From: Paraburkholderia acidisoli
GTDB taxonomy: Bacteria > Pseudomonadota > Gammaproteobacteria > Burkholderiales > Burkholderiaceae
Length of the DNA stretch: 64,000 nucleotides
NCBI RefSeq assembly: GCF_009789675.1
Contig: NZ_CP046914.1
Span: forward strand, 1,302,001-1,366,000
Direction of reading: 5' to 3'
In this document: piece by piece, positions 36,113-44,589 of the stretch
How positions within the stretch are numbered: the first letter of the stretch is position 1
How the letters are laid out: each line of letters starts with the position of its first letter
The notes under the pieces: generated by a model
Told to the model about the DNA's origin: nothing
Databases searched by the model: none
Seen by the model: only the letters and a program-made list of their open reading frames with translations
Made by a program: the position numbers and the translations under genes

Positions 36113-38913
36113 CAGCTTTTCTCCACGGATTGCATGTCTTTGTCGCGCACGCCGAGGTGCGACACGATCGTGAGCGTCGTGCCCACCACCGCGCCCATCA
36201 CGCCGAGATCGAACAACATGGCGGTGCTCAATTCGATCTCGCCGATGAGCGGAATGTGCAGATGCCCGAACGCGCTCGTGAGAAAAGGCTGGCCGAATGC
36301 GAGCGCACCCAGACCCGTTGTGGCCGCAACGAGCAGGCCGAGGCCCGCGAGCGCGCGATAGTTGATGCGGATGCGCGATTCGGTCCAGAGCACGCCGCTC
36401 GCCACGTATTGCAGCAGCAGCGCGACCGACACGATGAGCGAAGCGATGAAACCGCCGCCCGGCAGGTTGTGGCCGCGCAGGAAGACGAATACGGCCACGA
36501 GGATCGTGAGCGGCAGCATGAGACGCGCGAGGATCGCGAGCAGCAACGGATGCGATTGCGACGACCACGGCAAACCGCCCGGCCCGGTGTCGGGCGCCTT
36601 GAGGCGCAGGCCGCGCAGCAGCGCTTTCACGGCGAGGCCGGCGACCACGAGCACGCTGACCTCGACCAGGGTGTCGAAGCCGCGAAAATCGACGAGGATC
36701 ACGTTCACGACATTATGGCCGCCGCTGCCCGGCAGCGCGTTCGCGAGAAAGAACGGCGCGATGCCGGCCACGGGTGCGCGCGTCATCACGGCATAGGCCA
36801 CGCCGCCGAGCATCGCGCCGCCCGCGATGGCGAGCACGGCGTTGCGCACACGCGCGGGCAGCGGTTCGATCGTGCGCTGCACGACGGGCAGGAAGTAGAT
36901 CGCGAGCACGAGCAACAGCACCGTGACCACTTCCACGGAGATTTGCGTGAGCGCGAGATCGGGCGCGGAAAAGCGCACGAACGCGAGCGTCACGAGCAGG
37001 CCGCACGTGCTCAGCATGACGAGCGCGTAGAGCGTATTCGCGCGCACGGCCACCACGCCGATCGACAGCAACGCGATCAGCGCGAGACCGATGAGCGTGA
37101 CGGGGTCGATGGGCGCGGAGCGATACGCGCCGTCGAACGAGGCGAGCGCGAGCAGCGCGGCGCCCGGCACGATCAGCATGGCCGCGATCATCCACGCGAG
37201 GTAGGCGGGCAGCGAGCGCGTTTCGAACATGCGCACGATCGCGCCCGCGCCTTTTTCCAGGCGCTGCACGAGGCGGTCGAAGCCTTCGCTCGCGTTCATT
37301 TCCGAGAGCCGCGAACGATGATGGCGGAACGCGTCGCGGCGGAAGAAGAACAGCAGCGCGCCCGCGATCATTGACGCCGCGCTCATCACGAGCGGCACGT
37401 TGACGCCGTGCCAGATGCTCAGGCTGTAGGCGGGCACCACGCCACCCAGCGCGAACCACGCGGCCGACTCGAGCATTCTGCCGATGGTGTGTTGCGGCGC
37501 GAGTCCGACGAGCAGACAGATCACCACGAGAATTTCCACCGGCAGCTTCATGAAGCGCGGCGGTTCGTGCGGCGGATAGTGCGGCAGGTCGCGGGGCGTT
37601 GCGCCGTCGAAGAACACGCCCCACACGAAGCGCAGCGAATACGCCACGGAAAGCGCGGCGGCCACCACGGCGAGCGCGGGAATCAGCCAGTTGAAGTCGC
37701 CGAGCAGATCTTGCGCGAGCGTTTCGCCGAAGAACATCTCCTTCGACAGAAAGCCGTTCAGCAACGGCACGCCCGCCATTGCCAGCGACGCCACGCTCGC
37801 GAGCGCGCACGTATGCGGCATGTAACGGCGCAGCCCGCGCAAACGGCCGAGATCGCGCGTGCCGGTTTCATGATCGATGATACCGGCCGCCATGAACAGC
37901 GACGCCTTGAATACCGCGTGATTGAAGGTGTGAAACAGCGCGGCGACGGTGGAAAGCTGCGTGTCGAGACCGAACAGCAGCACGATGAGGCCGAGATGAC
38001 TGATGGTGGAGTAGGCGAGCAGGCCCTTGAGGTCGCGCTGCACGAGCGCCATGCCTGCGCCGCCCGTGAGCGTGACGAGGCCGATCAGACTCGTCACGTA
38101 GAAAAACAGGTCGGTGCCTTCGAGCACGGGATAAAACCGCGCGATGAGGAAGATGCCGGCCTTCACCATCGTTGCCGAATGCAAATAGGCGGACACGGGC
38201 GTGGGCGCCGACATCGCGTGCGGCAGCCAGAAGTGAAACGGAAATTGCGCCGACTTCGTGCACGCCGCGAACAGCACGAGCAGCAGGATGGCGGGATAGA
38301 GCGGATTGCGCTGCACTTCGCCCGCATGCGCGAGCACGACGCCGAGATCGTAACTGCCGCACACGCGGCCGAGCAGCAATACGGCGGCCAGCAATGCGAG
38401 GCCGCCCGCGCCCGTGATGGTCAACGCCATGCGGGCGCCGCGCCGCGCTTCGGGCCGCGAAGGCCAGAAGCCGATCAGCAGGAACGAGACGAGACTCGTG
38501 AGTTCCCAGAAGCTGACGAGCAGCAGCAGATTGTTCGAGAGCACGACGCCGAGCATCGCGCCCATGAACAGCAGCAACAGCGCATAGAGGCGCGGCAACG
38601 ACTCGCTGCCCGCGAGGTAGTAGCGCGCATAGATGAAGACGAGCAGGCCGATCGCGAGCACGAGCAGCGCGAACATGAACGCGAGGCCGTCGAGCCGCAG
38701 CGCGAAGTCGAGACCGAGTTCGGGTATCCAGTCCGCACGCCATTGCAGCACGCCGAAGGTGGGCATGCCGATGCGTTCGCTCGCGAGCAGGCCGAGGCCG
38801 AGCAGCGCGGCGGCGAACGCGGCCCACGTGCCCGCCGCGGGCGCGCGATGCCGCGTGAACGCCACCAGCGCCACTGCGACGAACGGTATTACGACGAGCC
38901 ACGCCAATGCCAT
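36112..38913 (-). CDS. mrpA: Mrp antiporter subunits A and B fused (MrpAB)
   Basis: The 933-residue protein joins a NuoL-like antiporter core to MrpB. The core includes GAMLGVVLSNNLLLLVSFWELTSLVSFLLIGFW, SAQFPFHFWLPHAMSAPTPVSAYLHSATMVKAG and KGLLAYSTISHLGLI. After a PNTA/MrpA C-terminal region, the MrpB domain near residue 790 onward has LMLPLTILVAVFVFLRGHNLPGGGFIASL and LGVMGAVVGTTLTIVSHLG. With no separate mrpB gene, this is the six-gene group-2 (Pha-type) layout. First gene of the operon; exports Na+ or K+ in exchange for protons, for pH and salt homeostasis. Confidence 0.95.
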   Translation of the reverse strand: MALAWLVVIPFVAVALVAFTRHRAPAAGTWAAFAAALLGLGLLASERIGMPTFGVLQWRADWIPELGLDFALRLDGLAFMFALLVLAIGLLVFIYARYYLAGSESLPRLYALLLLFMGAMLGVVLSNNLLLLVSFWELTSLVSFLLIGFWPSRPEARRGARMALTITGAGGLALLAAVLLLGRVCGSYDLGVVLAHAGEVQRNPLYPAILLLVLFAACTKSAQFPFHFWLPHAMSAPTPVSAYLHSATMVKAGIFLIARFYPVLEGTDLFFYVTSLIGLVTLTGGAGMALVQRDLKGLLAYSTISHLGLIVLLFGLDTQLSTVAALFHTFNHAVFKASLFMAAGIIDHETGTRDLGRLRGLRRYMPHTCALASVASLAMAGVPLLNGFLSKEMFFGETLAQDLLGDFNWLIPALAVVAAALSVAYSLRFVWGVFFDGATPRDLPHYPPHEPPRFMKLPVEILVVICLLVGLAPQHTIGRMLESAAWFALGGVVPAYSLSIWHGVNVPLVMSAASMIAGALLFFFRRDAFRHHRSRLSEMNASEGFDRLVQRLEKGAGAIVRMFETRSLPAYLAWMIAAMLIVPGAALLALASFDGAYRSAPIDPVTLIGLALIALLSIGVVAVRANTLYALVMLSTCGLLVTLAFVRFSAPDLALTQISVEVVTVLLLVLAIYFLPVVQRTIEPLPARVRNAVLAIAGGAMLGGVAYAVMTRAPVAGIAPFFLANALPGSGGHNVVNVILVDFRGFDTLVEVSVLVVAGLAVKALLRGLRLKAPDTGPGGLPWSSQSHPLLLAILARLMLPLTILVAVFVFLRGHNLPGGGFIASLIVSVALLLQYVASGVLWTESRIRINYRALAGLGLLVAATTGLGALAFGQPFLTSAFGHLHIPLIGEIELSTAMLFDLGVMGAVVGTTLTIVSHLGVRDKDMQSVEKS

Positions 38914-38945
38914 TCGACACTCCCCCGTATTCGATAGAGCGGCAA

Positions 38946-38974
38946 GGCGCGCCCCCGTTGAAGCGGGGCGCGCC
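38946..38974. terminator. GC-rich hairpin downstream of lutB
   Basis: GGCGCGCCCC and GGGGCGCGCC form a perfect ten-pair stem around a nine-base loop. It lies between the lutB stop (39060) and the mrpA start (38913), both on the minus strand. No T run follows, so it may pause transcription or shield an mRNA end rather than act as a classical terminator. Confidence 0.45.
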
Positions 38975-39059
38975 GCAGACTACGATCATAGCCGCAAACG
39001 GGGACGGAATTGTGTTGTGTGGCTGCCGGCGTGCGTGGTGCGCGGTGCGCTTCGTCGCG

Positions 39060-40505
39060 TTATTCGGGCTGATCGCGGTCGCGCAGCAGATCGTGGAGGC
39101 TGCGCGACGCTGGCTTCAAAGGTGTGCGATGTTGGGTCCAACCCATTTGCTGCGCGGGCGCGAAACCGCGCAAACGCGTCGCGGCCCAACGCAGCGCGCG
39201 CCAGGCACGCGGATGCGCGAACGCGCCGCTCCAGAATCGCCAGACGAATTGCTCGCCTCGGCTGTGATTCGCGCCCTGCCCGCGCAGCGGATGCGCGACG
39301 CGTTCCGCGGGCGCGCGGTTCGCTTCGGTGCGCAAACGCACGAGCAGTTGGGGAATGGGAATGCGCACGGGGCACACTTCGCCGCACGCGCCGCACAGGC
39401 TCGACGCGGTCGGCAAATCGGCGGTTGCGTCGAGACCGAGCAGATGCGGCGAGATGATCTTGCCGATGGGGCCTGGATACGTGGTCCCGTACGCATGCCC
39501 GCCGATGCGCGTGTACACGGGGCAATGATTCATGCACGCGCCGCAGCGAATGCACTGGAGCGTGGCGCGCAATTGCGCGTCGGCCCAGGCCTGGCTGCGG
39601 CCGTTGTCGAGCAGCACCAGATGCACTTCGCGCGGGCCGTCCCGTTCGCCCGCACGGCGCGGACTGCTGATGAGGTTGAAGTACGTGGTGATCGGCTGAC
39701 CGGTGGCGGAGCGCGTGAGCAGGCTCGACAGCGGCACGATATGCGCGAGTTTTTCGACTACTTTCTCCATGCCCATGATCGCGATATGCACGTCGGGCAC
39801 CGTGGTCGAGAGGCGCCCGTTGCCTTCGTTTTCGACGAGCCAGAGCGTGCCCGTGTCGGCGGCGGCGAAGTTCACGCCGGAAAGACCGATCTGCGCATCC
39901 ACGAACTCGCGGCGCAGCGCGCGGCGGCCGGTTTGAATCAGCGTGTCGACGTCTTCGGTATAAGGCGTGTCGGGAATGTGGCCCTCGAATAGTTCGCCGA
40001 TGTCGCCTTTCGTTTTGTGGATCGCGGGCATGACGATATGCGAGGGCTTTTCGCCGGCGAGCTGCACGATGTACTCGCCCATGTCCGACTCGATGCAGGT
40101 CACGCCGCGCCCGGCGAGATAGTGATTCAGCTCGATCTCCTCGCTCGCCATCGACTTGCCCTTGATGATGCGCGTGGCCGCGTGGTGTTGCGCGATGGCA
40201 TGCACGATGCGATTCGCTTCGTCGGCGGTCTCGGCCCAGTGCACCTGGACGCCGTTCTCGCGCAGCTTCGTTTCGAGCCGTTCGAGCAGGTCGGGCAAAT
40301 GCGCGAGCGCATGCTGACGAATGGCTTCGCCGAGATCGCGCAACGCTTCGAGTTCGCCGGCTTCGGGGAATTGCGCGGCGCGCTTCGTTTGCAGAAAGTC
40401 CATCGCGCCGCGAAAACTCTGGCGCAATTGCGGGTCGTCGAGCGCCGTGCGGGCGCGGTCGCGGAATGCCGCGGTCGGCACGAAATGCAGGGGCGTCGTG
40501 CTCAT
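39060..40505 (-). CDS. lutB: L-lactate utilisation iron-sulfur protein LutB
   Basis: The 481-residue protein has an N-terminal LUD domain (ATRIIKGKSMASEEIELNHYL and GTLWLVENEGNGRL segments), then a ferredoxin-like domain with two 4Fe-4S motifs: CIRCGACMNHCPVY near 313-326 and SLCGACGEVCPVRIP near 365-378. A C-terminal LutB extension follows. It acts with LutA and LutC in NAD-independent oxidation of L-lactate to pyruvate. Its start overlaps the end of lutC by four bases, so the genes are translationally coupled. Confidence 0.93.
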   Translation of the reverse strand: MSTTPLHFVPTAAFRDRARTALDDPQLRQSFRGAMDFLQTKRAAQFPEAGELEALRDLGEAIRQHALAHLPDLLERLETKLRENGVQVHWAETADEANRIVHAIAQHHAATRIIKGKSMASEEIELNHYLAGRGVTCIESDMGEYIVQLAGEKPSHIVMPAIHKTKGDIGELFEGHIPDTPYTEDVDTLIQTGRRALRREFVDAQIGLSGVNFAAADTGTLWLVENEGNGRLSTTVPDVHIAIMGMEKVVEKLAHIVPLSSLLTRSATGQPITTYFNLISSPRRAGERDGPREVHLVLLDNGRSQAWADAQLRATLQCIRCGACMNHCPVYTRIGGHAYGTTYPGPIGKIISPHLLGLDATADLPTASSLCGACGEVCPVRIPIPQLLVRLRTEANRAPAERVAHPLRGQGANHSRGEQFVWRFWSGAFAHPRAWRALRWAATRLRGFAPAQQMGWTQHRTPLKPASRSLHDLLRDRDQPE

Positions 40506-41212
40506 GGCGCGTCTCCTTCGACGATGACGACCCACAGCGCGCGCGGTCCATGCGCGCCATACGCCGTGGTCTGCTGAATATCCGAGGTCTTCGAGGGCCC
40601 CGAGATCATGACGAGATTGGTGGGCATGCCGTCGTGCCAGCGCTCGGCGGCAGCGGCCGCATGCAGGTCCGCGTGCAGCGTGTGCGCGTGAACGAGCGCC
40701 ACGTGCAGCGGCGGCACGAGCGAGATCGTGCGCGGCGCGGCGGCGTCGGGCTCGACCACGAGCGTGCCCGTGGCCGCGAGACCCGAGCGCGCGACAGTGA
40801 AGCCCGCGTCGATCGTGTCGAAGAGTTCGGCTTTCCACTGCTCGATGGGTTGCGCGAAATCGCGAGCCTCGATGCGGGTTGGCAGCGCATGCGCGAGGGC
40901 GTTGCCTTCGGCGCACGCGGTATCGAGCAGTAAGCGTCGCACGCCCGCGCTGGCGAGGCGCTGCGCGAGATCGCTGGCCCATGTCGCCGTGTTGGCGCGG
41001 ATGACCTGCGCGTGCGCGGCTTCCAGCATGTGGGTGAACCGGGCGATTCGTTCGGATGACGAATCATGAGCGAACGCGCGATATTCGGCGTAATGCTTGT
41101 CGATGCGCGCGTCGAGCGCGGCGACGGAGCTTGCCCCGGCAGGGTCCGCGTGGCCACGCAGCTTCGCGAGCATGCGGGCGCGGGCGCTCGTCGTATCGAT
41201 GATCGTGCTCAT
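40502..41212 (-). CDS. lutC: L-lactate utilisation protein LutC (LUD domain)
   Basis: The 236-residue protein has an LUD domain. Its C-terminal half includes the family segments SGLAATGTLVVEPDAAAPRTISLVPPLHVALV and VMISGPSKTSDIQ, ending GPRALWVVIVEGD. Third subunit of the lactate oxidase complex. ATG 41212 is used; it overlaps the lutA stop by four bases. The N-terminal 50 residues are helical and variable, as in homologues. Confidence 0.92.
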   Translation of the reverse strand: MSTIIDTTSARARMLAKLRGHADPAGASSVAALDARIDKHYAEYRAFAHDSSSERIARFTHMLEAAHAQVIRANTATWASDLAQRLASAGVRRLLLDTACAEGNALAHALPTRIEARDFAQPIEQWKAELFDTIDAGFTVARSGLAATGTLVVEPDAAAPRTISLVPPLHVALVHAHTLHADLHAAAAAERWHDGMPTNLVMISGPSKTSDIQQTTAYGAHGPRALWVVIVEGDAP

Positions 41213-41985
41213 GCTGCGCCTCCGGTGCGGCGCCACAGAAATGACGCGAGATGTTCGACTTCAAGCGGCGCGCCACGATGTTCGGCGGCGTGGCCGATGT
41301 TGAGCAGGCAGCCGCAATCGGCGGAGACGAGCCGGTTGCAGCCCGTCGCGCACGCCGAGGCGATCTTGTCGGCGACCATCGCGCCCGAGATATCGGGGTG
41401 CTTGAGCGAAAACGTGCCGCCGAATCCGCAGCATTCGGACTCGCGCTCGTGCTCCACGCGTGTGACGCCCGGCAGCGCGTCGATGACTTCAACGCCATGC
41501 GTGCGCGTGCCCATTTCGCGCCGCGCGCCGCAAGAGGTGTGGAGCACGACGCGCTCGTCGCGTTGCGTATCGGCCTCGAACGCGCCGAAGTCCACGTCGA
41601 GCACGCGCACGAGAAATTCGGTGAGTTCGTAGACGCGCTCCGAGAGGTCGCGGGCGCGCGCGGCATCGGCGGAACCGGCGTCGAACAGCGTGGGCCAGTG
41701 ATGGCGCATCATGCCCGCGCACGAGCCGGACGGCACGATCACGGGCCACGGCTGCCCGAAGAGACCGAGCTGGGCGCGCGCGACTTCGGCCGCCTCGCGC
41801 GGGTTGCCGCTGCTGTACGCGGGCTGGCCGCAGCAGCTTTGCTGGCGCGGGAAGTGCACGGTCACGCCTTCGCGTTCGAGCAGCTTGACGGCGTCCAGAC
41901 CGGCTTGCGGCACGAACAGGTCGATCAGGCAGGTGGCGAAGAGATAGACGTCGGTGGGGCGCGCGGGGTAGGTGCGGGGCTTCAT
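41209..41985 (-). CDS. lutA: L-lactate utilisation Fe-S oxidoreductase LutA
   Basis: The 258-residue protein has two CCG domains (cysteine-rich, heterodisulfide reductase-like): QQSCCGQPAYSSGNPREA in the first half and ESECCGFGGTFSLKHPDIS in the second, with LHTSCGARREMG between. It probably holds an unusual Fe-S centre and works with LutB and LutC on L-lactate. First gene of the operon, divergent from the FadR-type regulator. The short gap contains a palindrome. Confidence 0.93.
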   Translation of the reverse strand: MKPRTYPARPTDVYLFATCLIDLFVPQAGLDAVKLLEREGVTVHFPRQQSCCGQPAYSSGNPREAAEVARAQLGLFGQPWPVIVPSGSCAGMMRHHWPTLFDAGSADAARARDLSERVYELTEFLVRVLDVDFGAFEADTQRDERVVLHTSCGARREMGTRTHGVEVIDALPGVTRVEHERESECCGFGGTFSLKHPDISGAMVADKIASACATGCNRLVSADCGCLLNIGHAAEHRGAPLEVEHLASFLWRRTGGAA

Positions 41986-42067
41986 GTCTCGGTGGTGTCG
42001 TTATCGGCGTGGCGTTGGGGGCGGCGGGCTATCGGCGCATGATTCCCGTTTCCGCCGCGGCGCTCAA

Positions 42068-42082
42068 ACTGGTTGGACCAGT
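42068..42082. promoter_or_regulatory. candidate LutR/LldR-type operator
   Basis: A perfect inverted repeat, ACTGGT-TGG-ACCAGT, lies between lutA and the divergent GntR gene. Its TGGT...ACCA core matches the operator type bound by FadR-family lactate regulators such as LldR. It is 41 bp upstream of the regulator's ATG and 83 bp from lutA, well placed to control both. Confidence 0.6.
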
Positions 42083-42122
42083 AGTGTATGCTGTAGGCCG
42101 GGCGTAGCGAGCGGAGAGGCGG

Positions 42123-42932
42123 ATGAAGGACAGAGGCACGGAGAGGGACAGCGCGCGCGGCCGCGTGGACGCGGTGTTGCGGCGTATGGAGACGGCGTTG
42201 CTCGACGGTACGTGGCGGGCGGGCGAGAAGCTGCCTTCGGAGCGCACGCTCGCGCTCGACTACGCGGTGGCGCGCAACACGGTGCGCGAGGCGATCCAGC
42301 GGCTCGCCGCGCGCGGACTCGTGCAGAGCCGGCGCGGCGCGGGCGTGTTCGTGACCGACCAGTTGCGTACGGGCTTTGCCTCGCCGTGGGGCCAACTCGT
42401 GGCGGATCACCCGGCGTTGCGCGACGACATCCTCGAATTCCGGCGCGTGCTGGAAGGCGCGACCGCGTATTTCGCGGCATTGCGCGCCAGCGACGACGAA
42501 CTCGCGGCCATCCGCATGCGGCTGCAGGCCCTTGAGCGCGCCCGTGCCGCCGACGACAAGGCGGCCGAGGCCGCAGCGGACGCGCAACTTCACGAGACGA
42601 TCGCGCAAGCGTCGCACAACGCCATGTTTCTGCATTTGCACACGAGTGTGCTGGGCGTGCTGCGCGAGCACATCGCGAGCGGCGGCACGGGGTTGCGCGA
42701 GCGGCACGACGAGGCGTCGGGGCAACTGCTGCTTCAGCATCGCACGCTGTGCGAGGCCATACTCGCGCGGCGACCCGAAGAGGCGCGCACGGCCATGCAG
42801 ACCCATATCGACTTTGTGCGCGCGAGCGCGGAGACGCCGGAAAGTGGTCCGACCAGTGCGCCCGAGCGGGCTCGCAAGGCCAGGCGGGCGGCACTGGCGC
42901 GTCGGCCGCGGGCAAAGACTGTTACAGTTTGA
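42123..42932 (+). CDS. lutR: GntR/FadR-family regulator of the lut operon
   Basis: The 269-residue protein has a GntR winged HTH (ALLDGTWRAGEKLPSERTLALDYAVARNTVREAIQRLAARGLVQSRRGAGVFV, about 28-78), then an FCD domain (DDILEFRRVLEGATAYFAALR, AQLHETIAQASHNAMFLHLHTSVLGVL). A basic tail ends the protein. Divergence from lutABC and the operator between them make it the probable lactate-responsive repressor; naming it lutR is an inference from position. Confidence 0.88.
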   Translation: MKDRGTERDSARGRVDAVLRRMETALLDGTWRAGEKLPSERTLALDYAVARNTVREAIQRLAARGLVQSRRGAGVFVTDQLRTGFASPWGQLVADHPALRDDILEFRRVLEGATAYFAALRASDDELAAIRMRLQALERARAADDKAAEAAADAQLHETIAQASHNAMFLHLHTSVLGVLREHIASGGTGLRERHDEASGQLLLQHRTLCEAILARRPEEARTAMQTHIDFVRASAETPESGPTSAPERARKARRAALARRPRAKTVTV

Positions 42933-42990
42933 AGTCGTTTGAACCGGCGGCCGTTGCGCCGCCGGAACACCATGATCCAGGGGAACACGA

Positions 42991-43386
42991 ATGAACGAGC
43001 GTGCCGCGCCCATCCTCTCGTTGAGCGCCGTGACGCTGACGGTGAGTGACATCGCACGCTCGATGGCGTTTTACGACGCGCTGGGTTTCGTGCGCAAGCC
43101 GGGGCCCGAGGTGCCGGGTTTCGCGTCGTTCGTGCTGGGCGGCCAAGGTGGCGAAGGCGTGGCGGCGGCCTGCTATCTGAACCTGCTGGAAACGCCGCAT
43201 GGCGCGGTGGGCGGTTGGGGGCGCGCGATCTTCCATGTCGCGGACGTCGACGCGTTCTACGCGCGCGTGACCGAGGCGGGCGCGACGCCCGAATTCGCGC
43301 CGCGCGACGCGCCGTGGGGCGAGCGCTATTTCCATGTCGTCGACCCGGACGGCCACGAATTGAGCTTCGCGAAGCCGCTCGCGTGA
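42991..43386 (+). CDS. VOC-family (glyoxalase/dioxygenase-like) protein
   Basis: The 131-residue protein has two beta-alpha-beta-beta-beta units: SLSAVTLTVSDIARSMAFYDALGF and AIFHVADVDAFYARVTEAGATPEF, ending YFHVVDPDGHELSFAKPL. The final DPDGHELSF segment supplies a typical metal-ligand glutamate. The substrate is unknown; possibilities include a glyoxalase or resistance protein. It follows the lut regulator by 58 bp on the same strand, with a plausible ribosome-binding site (AGGGGAA). Confidence 0.88.
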   Translation: MNERAAPILSLSAVTLTVSDIARSMAFYDALGFVRKPGPEVPGFASFVLGGQGGEGVAAACYLNLLETPHGAVGGWGRAIFHVADVDAFYARVTEAGATPEFAPRDAPWGERYFHVVDPDGHELSFAKPLA

Positions 43387-43531
43387 TCTATCGACGAAAA
43401 ACGCGCGTAAATCGGGCGCGGCAATGCATTTGAAATATTCGTGACACTCGCCGCGCCGATAGTGGCGCGAGGCCGCGTCCGCACGTCACAGCGCGACGCG
43501 GGTTGGCAGATACCGAACGAGGAGCAAATCC

Positions 43532-44473
43532 ATGAATGAAATCGATCGCGCAGCCAATGCCGAGATGCAGGAAGCGGAGGCCGAAACGCAACGCCGCCAG
43601 CGCCTGCACGAAGAACTGATCGACGCCTACGACGAAGAGCTGGAAATGGAAGTCGATGACCGCTTGCAGGAAGGCGGTCTGGACATCAGCGACGAATCGC
43701 GCGCGCTGCGCCGCGTCTATTTCCGCGAGCTGATCCGTCTGCAGGGCGAACTCGTGAAGATGCAGGACTGGATCCAGAGCACGGGCCACCGCCTCGTGGT
43801 GATCTTCGAAGGCCGCGACGCGGCGGGCAAGGGCGGCGTCATCAAGCGCATCACGCAGCGCCTGAACCCGCGCATGTGCCGCGTGGCCGCGCTGCCCGCG
43901 CCGAACAACCGCGAGCGCACGCAATGGTATTTCCAGCGCTATGCGCAGCATCTCCCGGCGGGCGGCGAAATGGTGCTGTTCGACCGTAGCTGGTACAACC
44001 GCGCCGGTGTCGAGCGCGTGATGAACTTCTGCACGGACGAAGAGTACGAAGAGTTCTTCCGCTCGGTGCCCGAGTTCGAAAAGATGCTCGTGCGCAGCGG
44101 CATCCAGATCGTCAAATACTGGTTCTCGATTACCGACGACGAGCAGGAAGTGCGTTTCCAGAGCCGTATCGAAGATCCGCTCAAGCAATGGAAACTTTCG
44201 CCGATGGACCTCGAAAGCCGCCGCCGCTGGGAAGCGTACACGCACGTGAAGGAAGTGATGCTGCAACGCTCGCACATTCCGGAAGCGCCGTGGTGGGTGG
44301 TGCAAGGCGTGGACAAGAAGCGCGCGCGCCTGAACTGCATCAGCCATTTGCTGAGCCAGGTGCCGTATCACGAGGTCGAGCATCCGCAGGTCACGCTGCC
44401 CGCGCGCGTGCATCATCCGGATTACATCCGTCAGCCGGTGCCGCAGAGCATGATCGTGCCGGAAATTTATTGA
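43532..44473 (+). CDS. ppk2: polyphosphate kinase 2
   Basis: The 313-residue PPK2 has Walker A GRDAAGKGG (94-102), the lid motif LPAPNNRERTQWYFQRY and Walker B DRSWYNRAGVERVM (151-164). The single catalytic domain preceded by an acidic, helical 60-residue N-terminus fits a class I PPK2. It transfers phosphate between polyphosphate and nucleoside diphosphates. Upstream GAGGAG gives strong initiation. A bidirectional terminator separates it from a converging PiT phosphate transporter. Confidence 0.93.
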   Translation: MNEIDRAANAEMQEAEAETQRRQRLHEELIDAYDEELEMEVDDRLQEGGLDISDESRALRRVYFRELIRLQGELVKMQDWIQSTGHRLVVIFEGRDAAGKGGVIKRITQRLNPRMCRVAALPAPNNRERTQWYFQRYAQHLPAGGEMVLFDRSWYNRAGVERVMNFCTDEEYEEFFRSVPEFEKMLVRSGIQIVKYWFSITDDEQEVRFQSRIEDPLKQWKLSPMDLESRRRWEAYTHVKEVMLQRSHIPEAPWWVVQGVDKKRARLNCISHLLSQVPYHEVEHPQVTLPARVHHPDYIRQPVPQSMIVPEIY

Positions 44474-44497
44474 CCCACCGGTTGGATCGACACCAAT

Positions 44498-44528
44498 AAA
44501 AAAGCCGCGCACCCAGCGCGGCTTTTTT
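44498..44528. terminator. bidirectional intrinsic terminator
   Basis: AAAAAAGCCGCGC and GCGCGGCTTTTTT form a perfect stem around a five-base loop. It serves both converging genes, ppk2 (ends 44473) and the PiT transporter (ends 44590). Confidence 0.93.
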
Positions 44529-44589
44529 CATTCCGGCCAGCCAACGAGCGGGCGCCTGCCTCATCGCTCGCTCGCCGCCTGCGGCAAAC

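Noticed and set aside
42068-42122. The lut palindrome as part of an attachment site or repeat element
   Set aside because: It is a short 6-3-6 palindrome in a divergent promoter and matches a regulator operator far better.
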